NCBI RefSeq assembly: GCF_044784365.2
Contig: NZ_CP173065.2
Length of the DNA: 64,000 nt
Direction: 5' to 3' (one strand)
Source: Cetobacterium_A somerae
GTDB lineage: Bacteria > Fusobacteriota > Fusobacteriia > Fusobacteriales > Fusobacteriaceae
The notes under the pieces are model-generated. The model was not told the DNA's origin. It made no database searches and worked only from the letters and a program-made list of their open reading frames with translations. The first letter of the stretch is position 1; every line of letters begins with the position of its first letter. This document shows positions 33,486 through 42,651 of this stretch, in pieces. The position numbers were made by a program, and so were the translations under genes.

Positions 33486-34931
33486 GTGAAAAAGATATAC
33501 GAGTTAACAGCTTTTGAAATAAAAGAAAAAATATTAAATAGAGAATTAACATCTGAAGAGGTTGTTAAAGCTATTTTTGATAGAATAGAAGAAACTGATG
33601 GTGAGATTGGAAGTTTTGTATCTCTTAGAAAAGAAAAAGCGATAGAAGAAGCAAAAGCCGTTGATTATAAAATACAAAATGGAGAAACTGTAGGAGCTTT
33701 AGCAGGAATTCCAGTAGCCATAAAAGATAACATGGTATCAATTGGAGAACCATCACAATCAGCTTCTAAGATATTAGAAGGATATGAAGGAATATATGAC
33801 GCTACAGTTGTAAAAAAATTAAAAGATGCAGATGCAATAATAATAGGAAAAACAAACATGGACGAATTCGCTATGGGTTCAACAACAACAACATCTGCTT
33901 ATGAAAAAACAACTAAAAACCCTTGGGATTTAGATAGAGTTCCTGGAGGGAGTAGTGGAGGAGGAGCTACATCAGTTGCTTCAAACCAATGTTATATATC
34001 TCTAGGGTCAGATACAGGTGGAAGTATTAGACAACCAGCATCATTTTGTGGAGTAGTTGGATTAAAACCAACTTATGGAAGAATTTCTAGATATGGTCTT
34101 ATGGCATTTGCCTCATCTCTAGATCAGATTGGTCCATTTGCTAAAACAGTTAAAGATGTAGCTTTAGCTTTAAATACGTTAGCAGGAGTAGATGATTATG
34201 ATTCTACAGTTGAAGAAGTAGAAGTTCCAAATTATTTAGATTATTTAACTGGAGATATAAAAGGAATGAAGATTGGTGTGCCGAAAGAATACTTCATAGA
34301 GGGACTAAATCCAGGAGTAAAAAAGGTTGTAGATGAAGCTTTAGAAACTTTTAAATCTTTAGGTGCAGAGATAGTAGAAATATCATTACCGCATACAAAA
34401 TATGCAGCTCCGACATACTATGTATTAGCTCCAGCAGAAGCTAGTTCAAATTTAGCTAGATTCGATGGTGTTAGATATGGACATAGAACAAAAAATGCTT
34501 CAAATATAGATGAGTTATATACAAAATCTAGAAGTGAAGGATTTGGAGATGAAGTAAAAAGAAGAATTATGATAGGAACATATGTTTTAAGTGCAGGATT
34601 CTTTGATGCATATTTTAAGAAGGCTCAAAAAGTTAGAAGATTAATAAAAAATGACTTTGATAAAGCTTTTGAAAAGGTTGATATTATATTCACTCCAGTA
34701 ACACCAGGACCTGCTTTTAGATTGGATGCAAAAAAGACTCCAGTAGAGTTATACTTAGAGGATATCTTTACGATACCAGCAAACCTAGCAGGAATACCAG
34801 GAATTTCAATACCAGCAGGAATGACTGAAGGATTACCAGTTGGAATACAATTATTAGGAAAAGCATTTGGAGAAAAAGATATCTTAAAAGCAGGAGATGC
34901 TTTTGAAAAAGCGATAAAGGAGAGAGTGTAA
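33486..34931 (+). CDS. gatA: Asp-tRNA(Asn)/Glu-tRNA(Gln) amidotransferase subunit A
   Basis: GatA releases ammonia from glutamine for transamidation of mischarged Glu-tRNA(Gln) or Asp-tRNA(Asn). The 481-residue amidase-signature protein has the Lys in GIPVAIKDNM, the glycine/serine loop PGGSSGGGATSVAS, and the Ser in GSDTGGSIRQPASFCG, forming the Ser-cisSer-Lys triad. It starts with GTG at 33486 after AGGAGG. Its stop shares a base with the gatB ATG (TAATG). Confidence 0.96.
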   Translation: MKKIYELTAFEIKEKILNRELTSEEVVKAIFDRIEETDGEIGSFVSLRKEKAIEEAKAVDYKIQNGETVGALAGIPVAIKDNMVSIGEPSQSASKILEGYEGIYDATVVKKLKDADAIIIGKTNMDEFAMGSTTTTSAYEKTTKNPWDLDRVPGGSSGGGATSVASNQCYISLGSDTGGSIRQPASFCGVVGLKPTYGRISRYGLMAFASSLDQIGPFAKTVKDVALALNTLAGVDDYDSTVEEVEVPNYLDYLTGDIKGMKIGVPKEYFIEGLNPGVKKVVDEALETFKSLGAEIVEISLPHTKYAAPTYYVLAPAEASSNLARFDGVRYGHRTKNASNIDELYTKSRSEGFGDEVKRRIMIGTYVLSAGFFDAYFKKAQKVRRLIKNDFDKAFEKVDIIFTPVTPGPAFRLDAKKTPVELYLEDIFTIPANLAGIPGISIPAGMTEGLPVGIQLLGKAFGEKDILKAGDAFEKAIKERV

Positions 34932-36376
34932 TGGCGAGACAGTGGGAATCGGTAATAGGACTTGAAGTACACCTTCAATTAAAAACAGGAACAAAAGTTT
35001 GGTGTGGATGTAGTGCAGACTATGATAATTCACCAACAAATACGCATACATGTCCAATATGTTTAGGACATCCAGGAGCGTTACCAAAGTTAAATAAAAA
35101 AGTAGTTGAATGTGCTGTAAAAGCGGCATTAGCTTTAAATTGTAAAATCAATAATGTAAGTGGATTTGATAGAAAAAATTATTTCTACCCAGATACTCCT
35201 AAAAATTATCAGATTACTCAATTTGAAAAACCATATTGTGAAAAAGGATTTTTAGATGTAAAGTTAAATTCAGGTAGAGAGTTCACTGTTGGAATTACTA
35301 GAATACAAATAGAAGAGGATGCAGGAAAATCTATACATGCAGGGTCTGAATCATTAATAAACTTCAATAGAGCATCAATGCCTCTTTTAGAAATAATATC
35401 TGAACCAGATTTAAGAAGCTCTGAAGAGGCTTATGAGTATTTAAACCTTTTAAAAAGTACAATAAAATATACTGGAATAAGTGATGTATCAATGGAATTA
35501 GGATCTCTAAGATGTGATGCAAATATATCTGTTATGGAAAAAGGAAGTAAAGTTTTTGGTACAAGAGTTGAAGTAAAAAACTTAAACTCATTTAAAGCAG
35601 TTGCAAGAGCTATTGACTATGAGATAGGAAGACAGATTGAGGCTATCGAAAACGGTGGAACTATTGATCAAGAAACTAGACTTTGGGATGATGATGCTCA
35701 AGTAACAAGAATAATGAGAAGCAAAGAGGATGCAATGGACTATAGATACTTTGCTGAACCAGATCTTCCAAAGCTTGTTATAAAAGATGAAGAAATTGAA
35801 AGAGTAAAAGGATTAATGCCTGAATCAAAATCGGCAAAATTAAAAAGATTTATTGAAACTTATGCATTGCCAGAATATGATGCAAATATATTAACAGATG
35901 AGATTGAGTTAGCTGACTATTTTGAAAGAGTGGTAAAAGTTACTGATAATGCTAAACTTTCATCAAACTGGATAATGACAGAAGTTTTAAGAGAGTTAAA
36001 AGAGAGTGGAAGATCTATAGAAGAATCTAAAATAAATTCTGAAGATTTAGGAAAAATAATAAATCTTATTCAAAAAGAGATTATCTCTTCTAAAATAGCT
36101 AAAGAGCTATTTACTATAAAATTAAATGATGATAGAGATCCAGAAGTTATAGTAAAAGAAGAAGGGATGATACAGGTTGTTGACTTAGGAGAGATTGAAG
36201 GAATAGTAGATCAAGTATTAAATGAAAATCCTAAGATGGTAGAAGACTTTAAAAACTCTGATGAAGGTAGAAAACCAAGAGTTTTAAAAGGATTAATTGG
36301 ACAAGTTATGAAATTATCAAAAGGAAAAGCAAATCCTAAGATAGTTACAGAACTAATGGAATCAAAATTAAAATAG
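34931..36376 (+). CDS. gatB: Asp-tRNA(Asn)/Glu-tRNA(Gln) amidotransferase subunit B
   Basis: GatB binds the mischarged tRNA, phosphorylates the acyl group and amidates it with ammonia channelled from GatA. The 481-residue protein has the N-terminal VIGLEVHLQLKTGTKVWCGC, YFYPDTPKNYQITQFEKP, and RCDANISVM followed by VEVKNLNSF, with the tail domain for tRNA at the C terminus. The presence of GatCAB suggests that tRNA-Gln, tRNA-Asn or both are charged indirectly. Confidence 0.96.
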   Translation: MARQWESVIGLEVHLQLKTGTKVWCGCSADYDNSPTNTHTCPICLGHPGALPKLNKKVVECAVKAALALNCKINNVSGFDRKNYFYPDTPKNYQITQFEKPYCEKGFLDVKLNSGREFTVGITRIQIEEDAGKSIHAGSESLINFNRASMPLLEIISEPDLRSSEEAYEYLNLLKSTIKYTGISDVSMELGSLRCDANISVMEKGSKVFGTRVEVKNLNSFKAVARAIDYEIGRQIEAIENGGTIDQETRLWDDDAQVTRIMRSKEDAMDYRYFAEPDLPKLVIKDEEIERVKGLMPESKSAKLKRFIETYALPEYDANILTDEIELADYFERVVKVTDNAKLSSNWIMTEVLRELKESGRSIEESKINSEDLGKIINLIQKEIISSKIAKELFTIKLNDDRDPEVIVKEEGMIQVVDLGEIEGIVDQVLNENPKMVEDFKNSDEGRKPRVLKGLIGQVMKLSKGKANPKIVTELMESKLK

Positions 36377-36386
36377 GTGGGTTATA

Positions 36387-37571
36387 ATGAAAAAAAGCAA
36401 ATTAATCTCTTTAGGGATTATGATTTTAGGACTTACTTTTTTATCACAACCACTTCATGCTGTTACTAAAACGTTAAAAGAGAAGTATGAAAATGTAATA
36501 CCAATGAGTGTTCACGTAAATATAATGAATAATGAGGCTGAGCCAGAGTATTTAAACTATGTTTTTATAAAAAGTGTAGATGCACCCATTAGACAAGATT
36601 CATCAATATATTCTAAAGAGATTGTAAGATTTCCATTTAATACAAAATTAAAGGTTTTAGAGAAAGTTGAATCAAATAAAAATGAATGGTATAAAGTAGA
36701 ACTAAAAGATAAGAATGGAAATAGAGTTGAAGGTTATATCTCGGCAATGTTAGTAACATTGAGAAGATTTAAATTTGAAGAGATGAACAATAAAGTGCAT
36801 AAATTATCTCAATTCTTACAATCAGAAGCGGCAAAGGGAAAAGAACTAGTATCAATAAATACATATGTTCCAAATCCTAGTAACCAGAATATGAGTAGAA
36901 TTAAAGATAAGTATGGAGTTTCAGCAGATCAGAATGCTAGAGCGAGCTATAATGGTGAAACAATATTTATACCAGATAGATCATTAATGTCAATTGAATC
37001 TACAAGTGGTAATGATGTTTATGTAAATACTCTTTCAATTGCAGAAAAACCATTGAAAGTAAGTAAAAATGCTATCACAAGATACCCTGCAGTTAATGCA
37101 AACTTTAGAAAAGCTATTGTAATAGATTTAGAAAATGAAAATCAAGGTATTTTCCAAAAGAATTCTGAAGGTCAGTGGGAGTTAATTTCTTATACATTAA
37201 ATAAAACTGGTATGGAGAGTACTTTAGGATTTGAAACTCCTAGAGGATATTTTATAGTTCCAGTGTTAAAGTATGAAATGGGGTACAGAGATGAGTATAA
37301 TAATGCAGCTGGAATGGCAAAATATGCAATACGTTTTTCAGGTGGAGGATATATTCATGGAACGCCAATTAACTTTGAAGAAAATATAAATAGAGACTTT
37401 TTCTTGAGAGAAAAAGACGGAACATTAGGAACAGTTGAAGGAACTAGAAAGTGTATTAGAAATATGGAATCTCATATTAAGTTTCTTTTTGACTGGGTAA
37501 CAAATGGAAAAGTTAATAGAAAATCTAATGAACAAAGACCAGATGAAAATGTAATGGTTATAGTATTTTAA
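36387..37571 (+). CDS. Exported L,D-transpeptidase (YkuD-type) with SH3-like domain
   Basis: The 394-residue protein has a signal peptide (about 1-25, ending LHAVT), an SH3-like wall-binding region (about 55-125, YVFIKSVDAPIRQDSSIYSK) and a C-terminal YkuD domain (about 225-365). The catalytic region reads YIHGTPINFE then GTVEGTRKCIRN, the Cys being the expected nucleophile and the upstream His (IHG) its partner. Such enzymes make 3-3 cross-links or anchor lipoproteins to peptidoglycan. It follows gatB by 10 bases with GGTGGG upstream and ends at a strong terminator. Confidence 0.85.
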   Translation: MKKSKLISLGIMILGLTFLSQPLHAVTKTLKEKYENVIPMSVHVNIMNNEAEPEYLNYVFIKSVDAPIRQDSSIYSKEIVRFPFNTKLKVLEKVESNKNEWYKVELKDKNGNRVEGYISAMLVTLRRFKFEEMNNKVHKLSQFLQSEAAKGKELVSINTYVPNPSNQNMSRIKDKYGVSADQNARASYNGETIFIPDRSLMSIESTSGNDVYVNTLSIAEKPLKVSKNAITRYPAVNANFRKAIVIDLENENQGIFQKNSEGQWELISYTLNKTGMESTLGFETPRGYFIVPVLKYEMGYRDEYNNAAGMAKYAIRFSGGGYIHGTPINFEENINRDFFLREKDGTLGTVEGTRKCIRNMESHIKFLFDWVTNGKVNRKSNEQRPDENVMVIVF

Positions 37572-37573
37572 TG

Positions 37574-37602
37574 AAGGGTGAGCGAAAGCTCACCCTTTCT
37601 TA
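37574..37602 (+). terminator. Intrinsic terminator after L,D-transpeptidase gene
   Basis: A 10-bp stem, AAGGGTGAGC with GCTCACCCTT, is closed by a GAAA tetraloop (37584-37587) and followed by TTTCTTAT. Confidence 0.88.
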
Positions 37603-37628
37603 TAAAAATAGCATAACTTTCTATTCTA

Positions 37629-37637
37629 TGATATAAT
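37629..37637 (+). promoter_or_regulatory. Extended -10 promoter for acyltransferase-mtnN region
   Basis: TGATATAAT (TATAAT at 37632-37637), preceded by TATTCTA as in the folE promoter. No -35 match was seen. The ATG is 37 bases downstream. Confidence 0.6.
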
Positions 37638-37673
37638 AAATTTGTTAAATTAATAGAGATAGGTGATAAAAAA

Positions 37674-38549
37674 ATGTATAAAATTCAGTATTTAATATTT
37701 AAAATTTTTCGTTATATTTTACTTCTATTTCCAGAAAAAACAAGGTTTAAATTTGCTGAGAAATTAGGAATTATAGGTTATTATCTTATAAAAAAGAGAA
37801 GATTAATAGCCTTGGCAAATTTAAAGCTGGCTTTTCCAGATAAAACGTATGAAGAAAGAAAAAAAATAGCAAAAGAGTCATATAAAATAATGGCAAAAGC
37901 TTTTATTTCAACATTATGGTTTGAAGATTACTTAAAAACAAATGTAGAGTTAGAGGATTTTGATCGAGTATCTTCGGTAAAAGAGAATGGAAATGGAATT
38001 GTTGTTGCTCTTATACATATGGGAAATATGGAAGCTAGTTTAAAAGCTGGTGAGAAATACAAAAGTGTAACTGTAGCAAAAGCTCAAAGAAATCCATATA
38101 TAGATAATTTTATAACAGAAGCAAGAAGAAAGTTAAATGTAGTATTATTAAAAAAATCTAAGCAAACTTCTAGAGATTTATTAGAGCAAATAGAAGAAAA
38201 AAATGTAATTGCATTATTTTCAGATCACAGAGATAAGGGAGCAACAGTTAATTTTTTTGGAGAAGAAACTGTTTCACCAACAGGAGCTATAAATATAGCA
38301 TTAAAACATAATTTACCAATAGTTATAGGTTATAATGTAATGCATGAGGATAATACTTGTACAACATATTTTACAAAAGAGTTAGAATTAGTTAGAACAA
38401 ATTCATTTAAAAATGATGTAAAAGTTAATACTCAACTTATGATGAATTTAATAGAGAATATAATAAAAAATCATCCAAATCAATGGATGTGGTTCCATGA
38501 TAGATGGAAACTTTATAAAAAAATAAAAAATGAGAATATAAAAGGCTAG
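37674..38549 (+). CDS. LpxL/HtrB-family lysophospholipid (lipid A) acyltransferase
   Basis: The 291-residue protein has an N-terminal membrane-anchoring hydrophobic stretch and the LpxL acyltransferase motif: IHMGNMEASL with the His-x4-Glu catalytic pair, followed by RNPYIDNFI and LFSDHRDKGATVNFFGE. The family transfers secondary acyl chains to lipid A in the inner membrane, which fits a diderm. Which acyl position is modified cannot be told. It has an extended -10 promoter and is followed by mtnN after 8 bases. Confidence 0.88.
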   Translation: MYKIQYLIFKIFRYILLLFPEKTRFKFAEKLGIIGYYLIKKRRLIALANLKLAFPDKTYEERKKIAKESYKIMAKAFISTLWFEDYLKTNVELEDFDRVSSVKENGNGIVVALIHMGNMEASLKAGEKYKSVTVAKAQRNPYIDNFITEARRKLNVVLLKKSKQTSRDLLEQIEEKNVIALFSDHRDKGATVNFFGEETVSPTGAINIALKHNLPIVIGYNVMHEDNTCTTYFTKELELVRTNSFKNDVKVNTQLMMNLIENIIKNHPNQWMWFHDRWKLYKKIKNENIKG

Positions 38550-38557
38550 GAGGAAAA

Positions 38558-39253
38558 ATGTTATTAGGTATAATTGGTGCAATGAATGAAGAGGTAATTC
38601 AATTAAAAGAGGCCATGGTTTTAAATGAAACTAGAGAGCTAGGAGGATATAAGTTTTATAGAGGAACTTTATTAGGAAAAGAGATTGTATTGGTTGAGTG
38701 TGGAATTGGAAAAGTAAATGCAGCAATATGTTCAACACTATTAATACAGGAGTTTAAAGTTGATAAAGTTTTATTTACTGGTGTAGCTGGAGGCTTGAAT
38801 CCAGATATAAATATTGGAGATATAGTTGTATCAACAGATTTAATAGAGCATGATTTTAACTGTACAGCATTTGGATATGATTATGGAGTAATACCTAGAA
38901 TGGAGAACTCTAAATTTAAAGCTGATAAAGAGTTAATAGAGTTAGCTAAAAAAGTTGCTGAAAAGAATTTTGGAAAAGAAAGAGTATTTACAGGAACAAT
39001 TGTAAGTGGAGATGAGTTTGTAGCATCAAATGATAAAATAAAATGGTTAAGAGATACATTTGTAGGTGAGTGTACAGAGATGGAAGGAGCTTCAGTAGCT
39101 CATGTATGTTATGTTTTAAACAAACCTTTTGTAATAATAAGATCAATATCAGATAAAGCTAATCACGATGCAAATATGAATTTTGATGAATTTGTAAAAT
39201 TAGCAGCACAAAATTCAAAAATAATAATAGAAGGAATGTTGGAACTAATATAA
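38558..39253 (+). CDS. mtnN: 5'-methylthioadenosine/S-adenosylhomocysteine nucleosidase
   Basis: MtnN cleaves adenine from methylthioadenosine and S-adenosylhomocysteine, clearing inhibitory SAM by-products. The 231-residue protein has the PNP-fold motifs LGIIGAMNEEVIQLKE, VECGIGKVNAA, FTGVAGGLNPD, TEMEGASVAHVCY (catalytic Glu) and SISDKAN (catalytic Asp). AGGAGG precedes the ATG. It complements metK in the SAM cycle, but no S-box precedes it. Confidence 0.95.
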   Translation: MLLGIIGAMNEEVIQLKEAMVLNETRELGGYKFYRGTLLGKEIVLVECGIGKVNAAICSTLLIQEFKVDKVLFTGVAGGLNPDINIGDIVVSTDLIEHDFNCTAFGYDYGVIPRMENSKFKADKELIELAKKVAEKNFGKERVFTGTIVSGDEFVASNDKIKWLRDTFVGECTEMEGASVAHVCYVLNKPFVIIRSISDKANHDANMNFDEFVKLAAQNSKIIIEGMLELI

Positions 39254-39276
39254 ATTGTATATCAAGGGGGAAATGT

Positions 39277-40512
39277 ATGGATATTGAAAAACTATTGAAC
39301 GAGTTATATTCCTATTCACTGCATGGAATAAAACTAGGTTTGAAAAATATTGAAGATATTTGCGAAGCTATGGGAAATCCTCAAAAAGATTATAAAACTA
39401 TTCATGTGGCAGGAACAAATGGAAAAGGCTCAACATCAACAACAATAGAGCAGGTTTTAATAGAAGATGGAAGAAAAGTTGGGAAATATACATCCCCCCA
39501 TATTTTAAAATTTAACGAAAGAATATCGGTTAATGGTATTGAAATAAGCGATGAAGATATCGCATATTATTATGCCTATGTAAAATCAGTAATTAAAGAG
39601 TTAAGATTAACTCCAACATTTTTTGAAGTTACAACGGCTATGATGTTTAAGTATTTTTCTGATAAAAAAGTGGAGTATGCAGTAATAGAAGTTGGTATGG
39701 GTGGAAGATTTGATGCTACTAATATTATTGAAAGCGATATTTGTGTAATTACAAATGTTAGTCTAGATCATACTGATTTTTTAGGAAAAAATATATATGA
39801 AATAGCTTGTGAAAAAGCTGGAATAATAAAGAAAAATTCTAAAGTTATTGTAGGAAGTTCTGATTTAGAATTTTTAAAAGGAATTGAAGAAAAAGCTAAA
39901 ACGTATGTAAATGTAATTGAAAAATATAAAGACTCTAAATATGTTTTAGATTTTATGAAATATAAAACAGTTATTGAAGTGGATGGTATTTCATATAAAT
40001 TTTCATTATTTGGAGATTACCAATATAAAAACTTTTTGTGTGCCTATGAAGTTTTAAATGAGTTAGGTATAAAACCAGAGGTAATACAAAAAGGAGTAGA
40101 AAAAGTTAAATGGCAGTGCAGATTTGAAATAATATCTACTGATAAAAATGTTCTTATATTAGATGGAGCTCATAATGAAGATGGAATGAAAACACTTTGT
40201 GATACTTTAAAAGTAGGATTTAAGAAGAATGAAATTGTAGCAATAGTATCAATACTAAAGGATAAGGACTCTAAAAAAATTCTAGAAATTTTAGAAAATA
40301 GTGTAAGTAAAATTATTTTTACCTCATTAGCTGAAAATTCTAGAGGGCAAAGTGCTTTAGAATTATTTGAAAAATCTAATAAAATAGATAAAGATTATAA
40401 AGAGGATATAAATGAAGCATTTAATTTAGCTAAAATAGACAATAAGAAAGTTATTTTACTTTGTGGTTCATTTTATTTATTGAGTAAATTTAAAGAGGAA
40501 GTATTAAAATAA
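39277..40512 (+). CDS. folC: Folylpolyglutamate synthase / dihydrofolate synthase
   Basis: FolC adds glutamate to dihydropteroate and to folates. The 411-residue Mur-ligase-like protein has the P-loop HVAGTNGKGSTSTT, the TSPHILKFNERI segment, VIEVGMGGRFDATN and ILDGAHNEDGM. It completes the pathway begun by folE-folBK-folP at the left end of the window. Its stop shares a base with the next ATG (TAATG). Confidence 0.95.
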   Translation: MDIEKLLNELYSYSLHGIKLGLKNIEDICEAMGNPQKDYKTIHVAGTNGKGSTSTTIEQVLIEDGRKVGKYTSPHILKFNERISVNGIEISDEDIAYYYAYVKSVIKELRLTPTFFEVTTAMMFKYFSDKKVEYAVIEVGMGGRFDATNIIESDICVITNVSLDHTDFLGKNIYEIACEKAGIIKKNSKVIVGSSDLEFLKGIEEKAKTYVNVIEKYKDSKYVLDFMKYKTVIEVDGISYKFSLFGDYQYKNFLCAYEVLNELGIKPEVIQKGVEKVKWQCRFEIISTDKNVLILDGAHNEDGMKTLCDTLKVGFKKNEIVAIVSILKDKDSKKILEILENSVSKIIFTSLAENSRGQSALELFEKSNKIDKDYKEDINEAFNLAKIDNKKVILLCGSFYLLSKFKEEVLK

Positions 40513-40700
40513 TGAAGAGTAGAATTTTTTTTAAAATTTTTACATTCGTAATAGTTTTAGTGATTGGATATTTTTTATACGAACACATAATTATTTTAAG
40601 GAATGAATATATAAAAAGAGAGCAACACAAAAACATGTTTTTAGAAAAAATCGATGGGACATATAAAGAAAGAAGTAATGATTTCTATAAAAATAACTAG
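40512..40700 (+). CDS. Small single-pass membrane protein
   Basis: I do not recognise this 62-residue protein. It has a short basic N terminus, one hydrophobic helix (about 10-24, FTFVIVLVIGYFLYE) and a charged helical tail. The layout resembles small bitopic proteins such as FtsL/FtsB, but no conserved motif supports that. It is translationally coupled to folC (overlapping TAATG) and followed by the HPr kinase gene after 11 bases, which argues that it is a real gene. Confidence 0.6.
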   Translation: MKSRIFFKIFTFVIVLVIGYFLYEHIIILRNEYIKREQHKNMFLEKIDGTYKERSNDFYKNN

Positions 40701-40711
40701 AGGAGCTTAAA

Positions 40712-42634
40712 ATGGAAAGAATTAGGGTAAGAAAATTTCCAAAAGTTAAAGATTTAGCTAATGTTTTAGGGTTGATTCCATTAATAGATGTAAATATGGA
40801 AAAAGAGATAAAAACTCAAAGTGTTTATAGAGTAGGATACGAATTAAGTGGTTTCTTTTCGGAGGGAGAAGAGTTACAAAGTAATATAAATGTTTTAGGT
40901 AGAAAAGAGATTGGATATTTAGAGCGAATGGAAAGAACTAAAAGAAAAGAGATTCTTGAAAAATATTTAAGTTATCCTTTTCCAACATTAATTGTAACTG
41001 TGGAAAATAATATAGTAGATGAAATTGTAGAGATAGCTAAAAAATATAGAAAACCTGTATTAAAATCAAATAATAAAACTATTGAATTTATTAGAAATGC
41101 TAAATTTTATTTGCAAAAAGTATTAGCTGAAGAGATAATAATCGATAACTGTATATTGCTTGATATATATGGAGTTGGAATATTATTAAAAGGTTATGAA
41201 GATGCAAGGCTTGGTGCAACAGTGGAGCTTTTAGAAAGGGGCCATAAATTTATAACAGATACTAGATTAAAAGTTCAAAATATAGCTAATAGATTTATAT
41301 TAGGATCTAATACAGCAGATAAAGAAAGTGGTGATAGTCATTTTTATCTTTTTGGAAAAGATGGGAATGATATAGATGTTACAACACACTTTGGAATAAA
41401 GAGTACAAGAAAAAGAAAAAAAATAACTTTATTAGTCGAACTTGAGAAATGGGATGAAAAAAAATTCTATGATAGATTGGGATTAGATGAAGTATATGAG
41501 GAATATCTAGGATTTAAGATACCTAAAGTAACATTACCAGTAAGAAAAGGTAGAAATTTAGCTATTATAATTGAAACGGCAGCTATAAACTACAGACTAA
41601 AGAAAACAGGAGTAAATTCAGCAGAGTATTTTTGGAAAGAGTCTAAAAAATTAATTGAAGAAAACAGAGAAAATAAAAAGAGAGGTTTAGTTGTGAATGA
41701 TAAAACAAGTATGCCAGTTAGATATATAAAATCTAGATTTAATTTAAATGTTTTAAATGGAGAAGAGTTTTTAGATAATAGATATATTACAACAACAGGA
41801 GTTTATAGACCATCATTAGCCCTTACAGGTTATTTTGATATGTATGAAGAGGAAGGATATAAAGGATTACAGTTGTTCACTGAAACTGAATTTAAATATT
41901 TAGATAGTATATCACCGAAAGACAAAGAGAAGAATTTAGAGAAATATTTAGATGAAGATTTTCCAGCAATCATAATCTCTGGAGTTAAAAATATCCCAGA
42001 TTACTTTTTAAATAAAATTATTGAAAAGAAAATTATATTATTGGAAACAAAATTAGATAGACCGAGTCATGTTGTGGCTACTTTTAGTGCTTATTTAGAA
42101 AATTATTTTGCACCATCTACTTCTGTACATGGAGTTTTTGTAGAATTATATGGATTTGGAGTTCTTTTAACAGGAAAAAGTGGAATTGGAAAAAGTGAAA
42201 CAGCCTTGGAGCTTATTCACAGAGGACATAGATTGATAGCTGATGATTCAGTTCGATTTGAAAAAGGGGTAATAGGTGACATAACAGGACGAGCATCAAA
42301 ATTACCATATTTCATGGAGATACGTGGATTGGGAATTATTGATGTTAAAGCATTATATGGTGTAGGAGCGGTTAGAATTAGTAAGAGACTTGATATGATA
42401 ATTGAACTTCAAGAGTTAAAAAGTGAAGATTATTTAACTGCTATGGATTATCAAGAGTCAACAGAAGTTTTATTAGGAAATGAGATTCCTAAAATAAAAT
42501 TATATATATCTTCTGGTAGAAATGCAGCAGCTATGGTAGAGATTGCTGTAATGAATCTTATGGCCAAGAGAATGGGATATAATTCGGAAGAAGTTTACTT
42601 GAAAGAATTAAAAAATAAAAATTATAATGATTAA
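40712..42634 (+). CDS. hprK: Double-length HPr kinase/phosphorylase: tandem pseudokinase-kinase
   Basis: HprK phosphorylates HPr on Ser46 in carbon control. It usually has about 310 residues; this protein has 640 and contains the family twice. The C-terminal copy (about 335-640) is complete: catalytic His473 in SVHGVFVELYG, P-loop GKSGIGKS (488-495), Asp511-Asp512, and EIRGLGIIDVKALYGVGAVR (536-555). The N-terminal copy (about 1-318) keeps the fold pattern, with an equivalent DIYGVGILLKG, ERGHKFITD and the C-terminal DRLGLDEVYEEY and PVRKGRNLAIIIE, but its P-loop reads GYEDARLG (161-168) and the His aligns with Asn146. It therefore looks like a pseudokinase fused to an active kinase. GGAG precedes the ATG. 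No HPr gene was seen in the window. Confidence 0.9.
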   Translation: MERIRVRKFPKVKDLANVLGLIPLIDVNMEKEIKTQSVYRVGYELSGFFSEGEELQSNINVLGRKEIGYLERMERTKRKEILEKYLSYPFPTLIVTVENNIVDEIVEIAKKYRKPVLKSNNKTIEFIRNAKFYLQKVLAEEIIIDNCILLDIYGVGILLKGYEDARLGATVELLERGHKFITDTRLKVQNIANRFILGSNTADKESGDSHFYLFGKDGNDIDVTTHFGIKSTRKRKKITLLVELEKWDEKKFYDRLGLDEVYEEYLGFKIPKVTLPVRKGRNLAIIIETAAINYRLKKTGVNSAEYFWKESKKLIEENRENKKRGLVVNDKTSMPVRYIKSRFNLNVLNGEEFLDNRYITTTGVYRPSLALTGYFDMYEEEGYKGLQLFTETEFKYLDSISPKDKEKNLEKYLDEDFPAIIISGVKNIPDYFLNKIIEKKIILLETKLDRPSHVVATFSAYLENYFAPSTSVHGVFVELYGFGVLLTGKSGIGKSETALELIHRGHRLIADDSVRFEKGVIGDITGRASKLPYFMEIRGLGIIDVKALYGVGAVRISKRLDMIIELQELKSEDYLTAMDYQESTEVLLGNEIPKIKLYISSGRNAAAMVEIAVMNLMAKRMGYNSEEVYLKELKNKNYND

Positions 42635-42651
42635 GAATCGGGGGATTTAAA

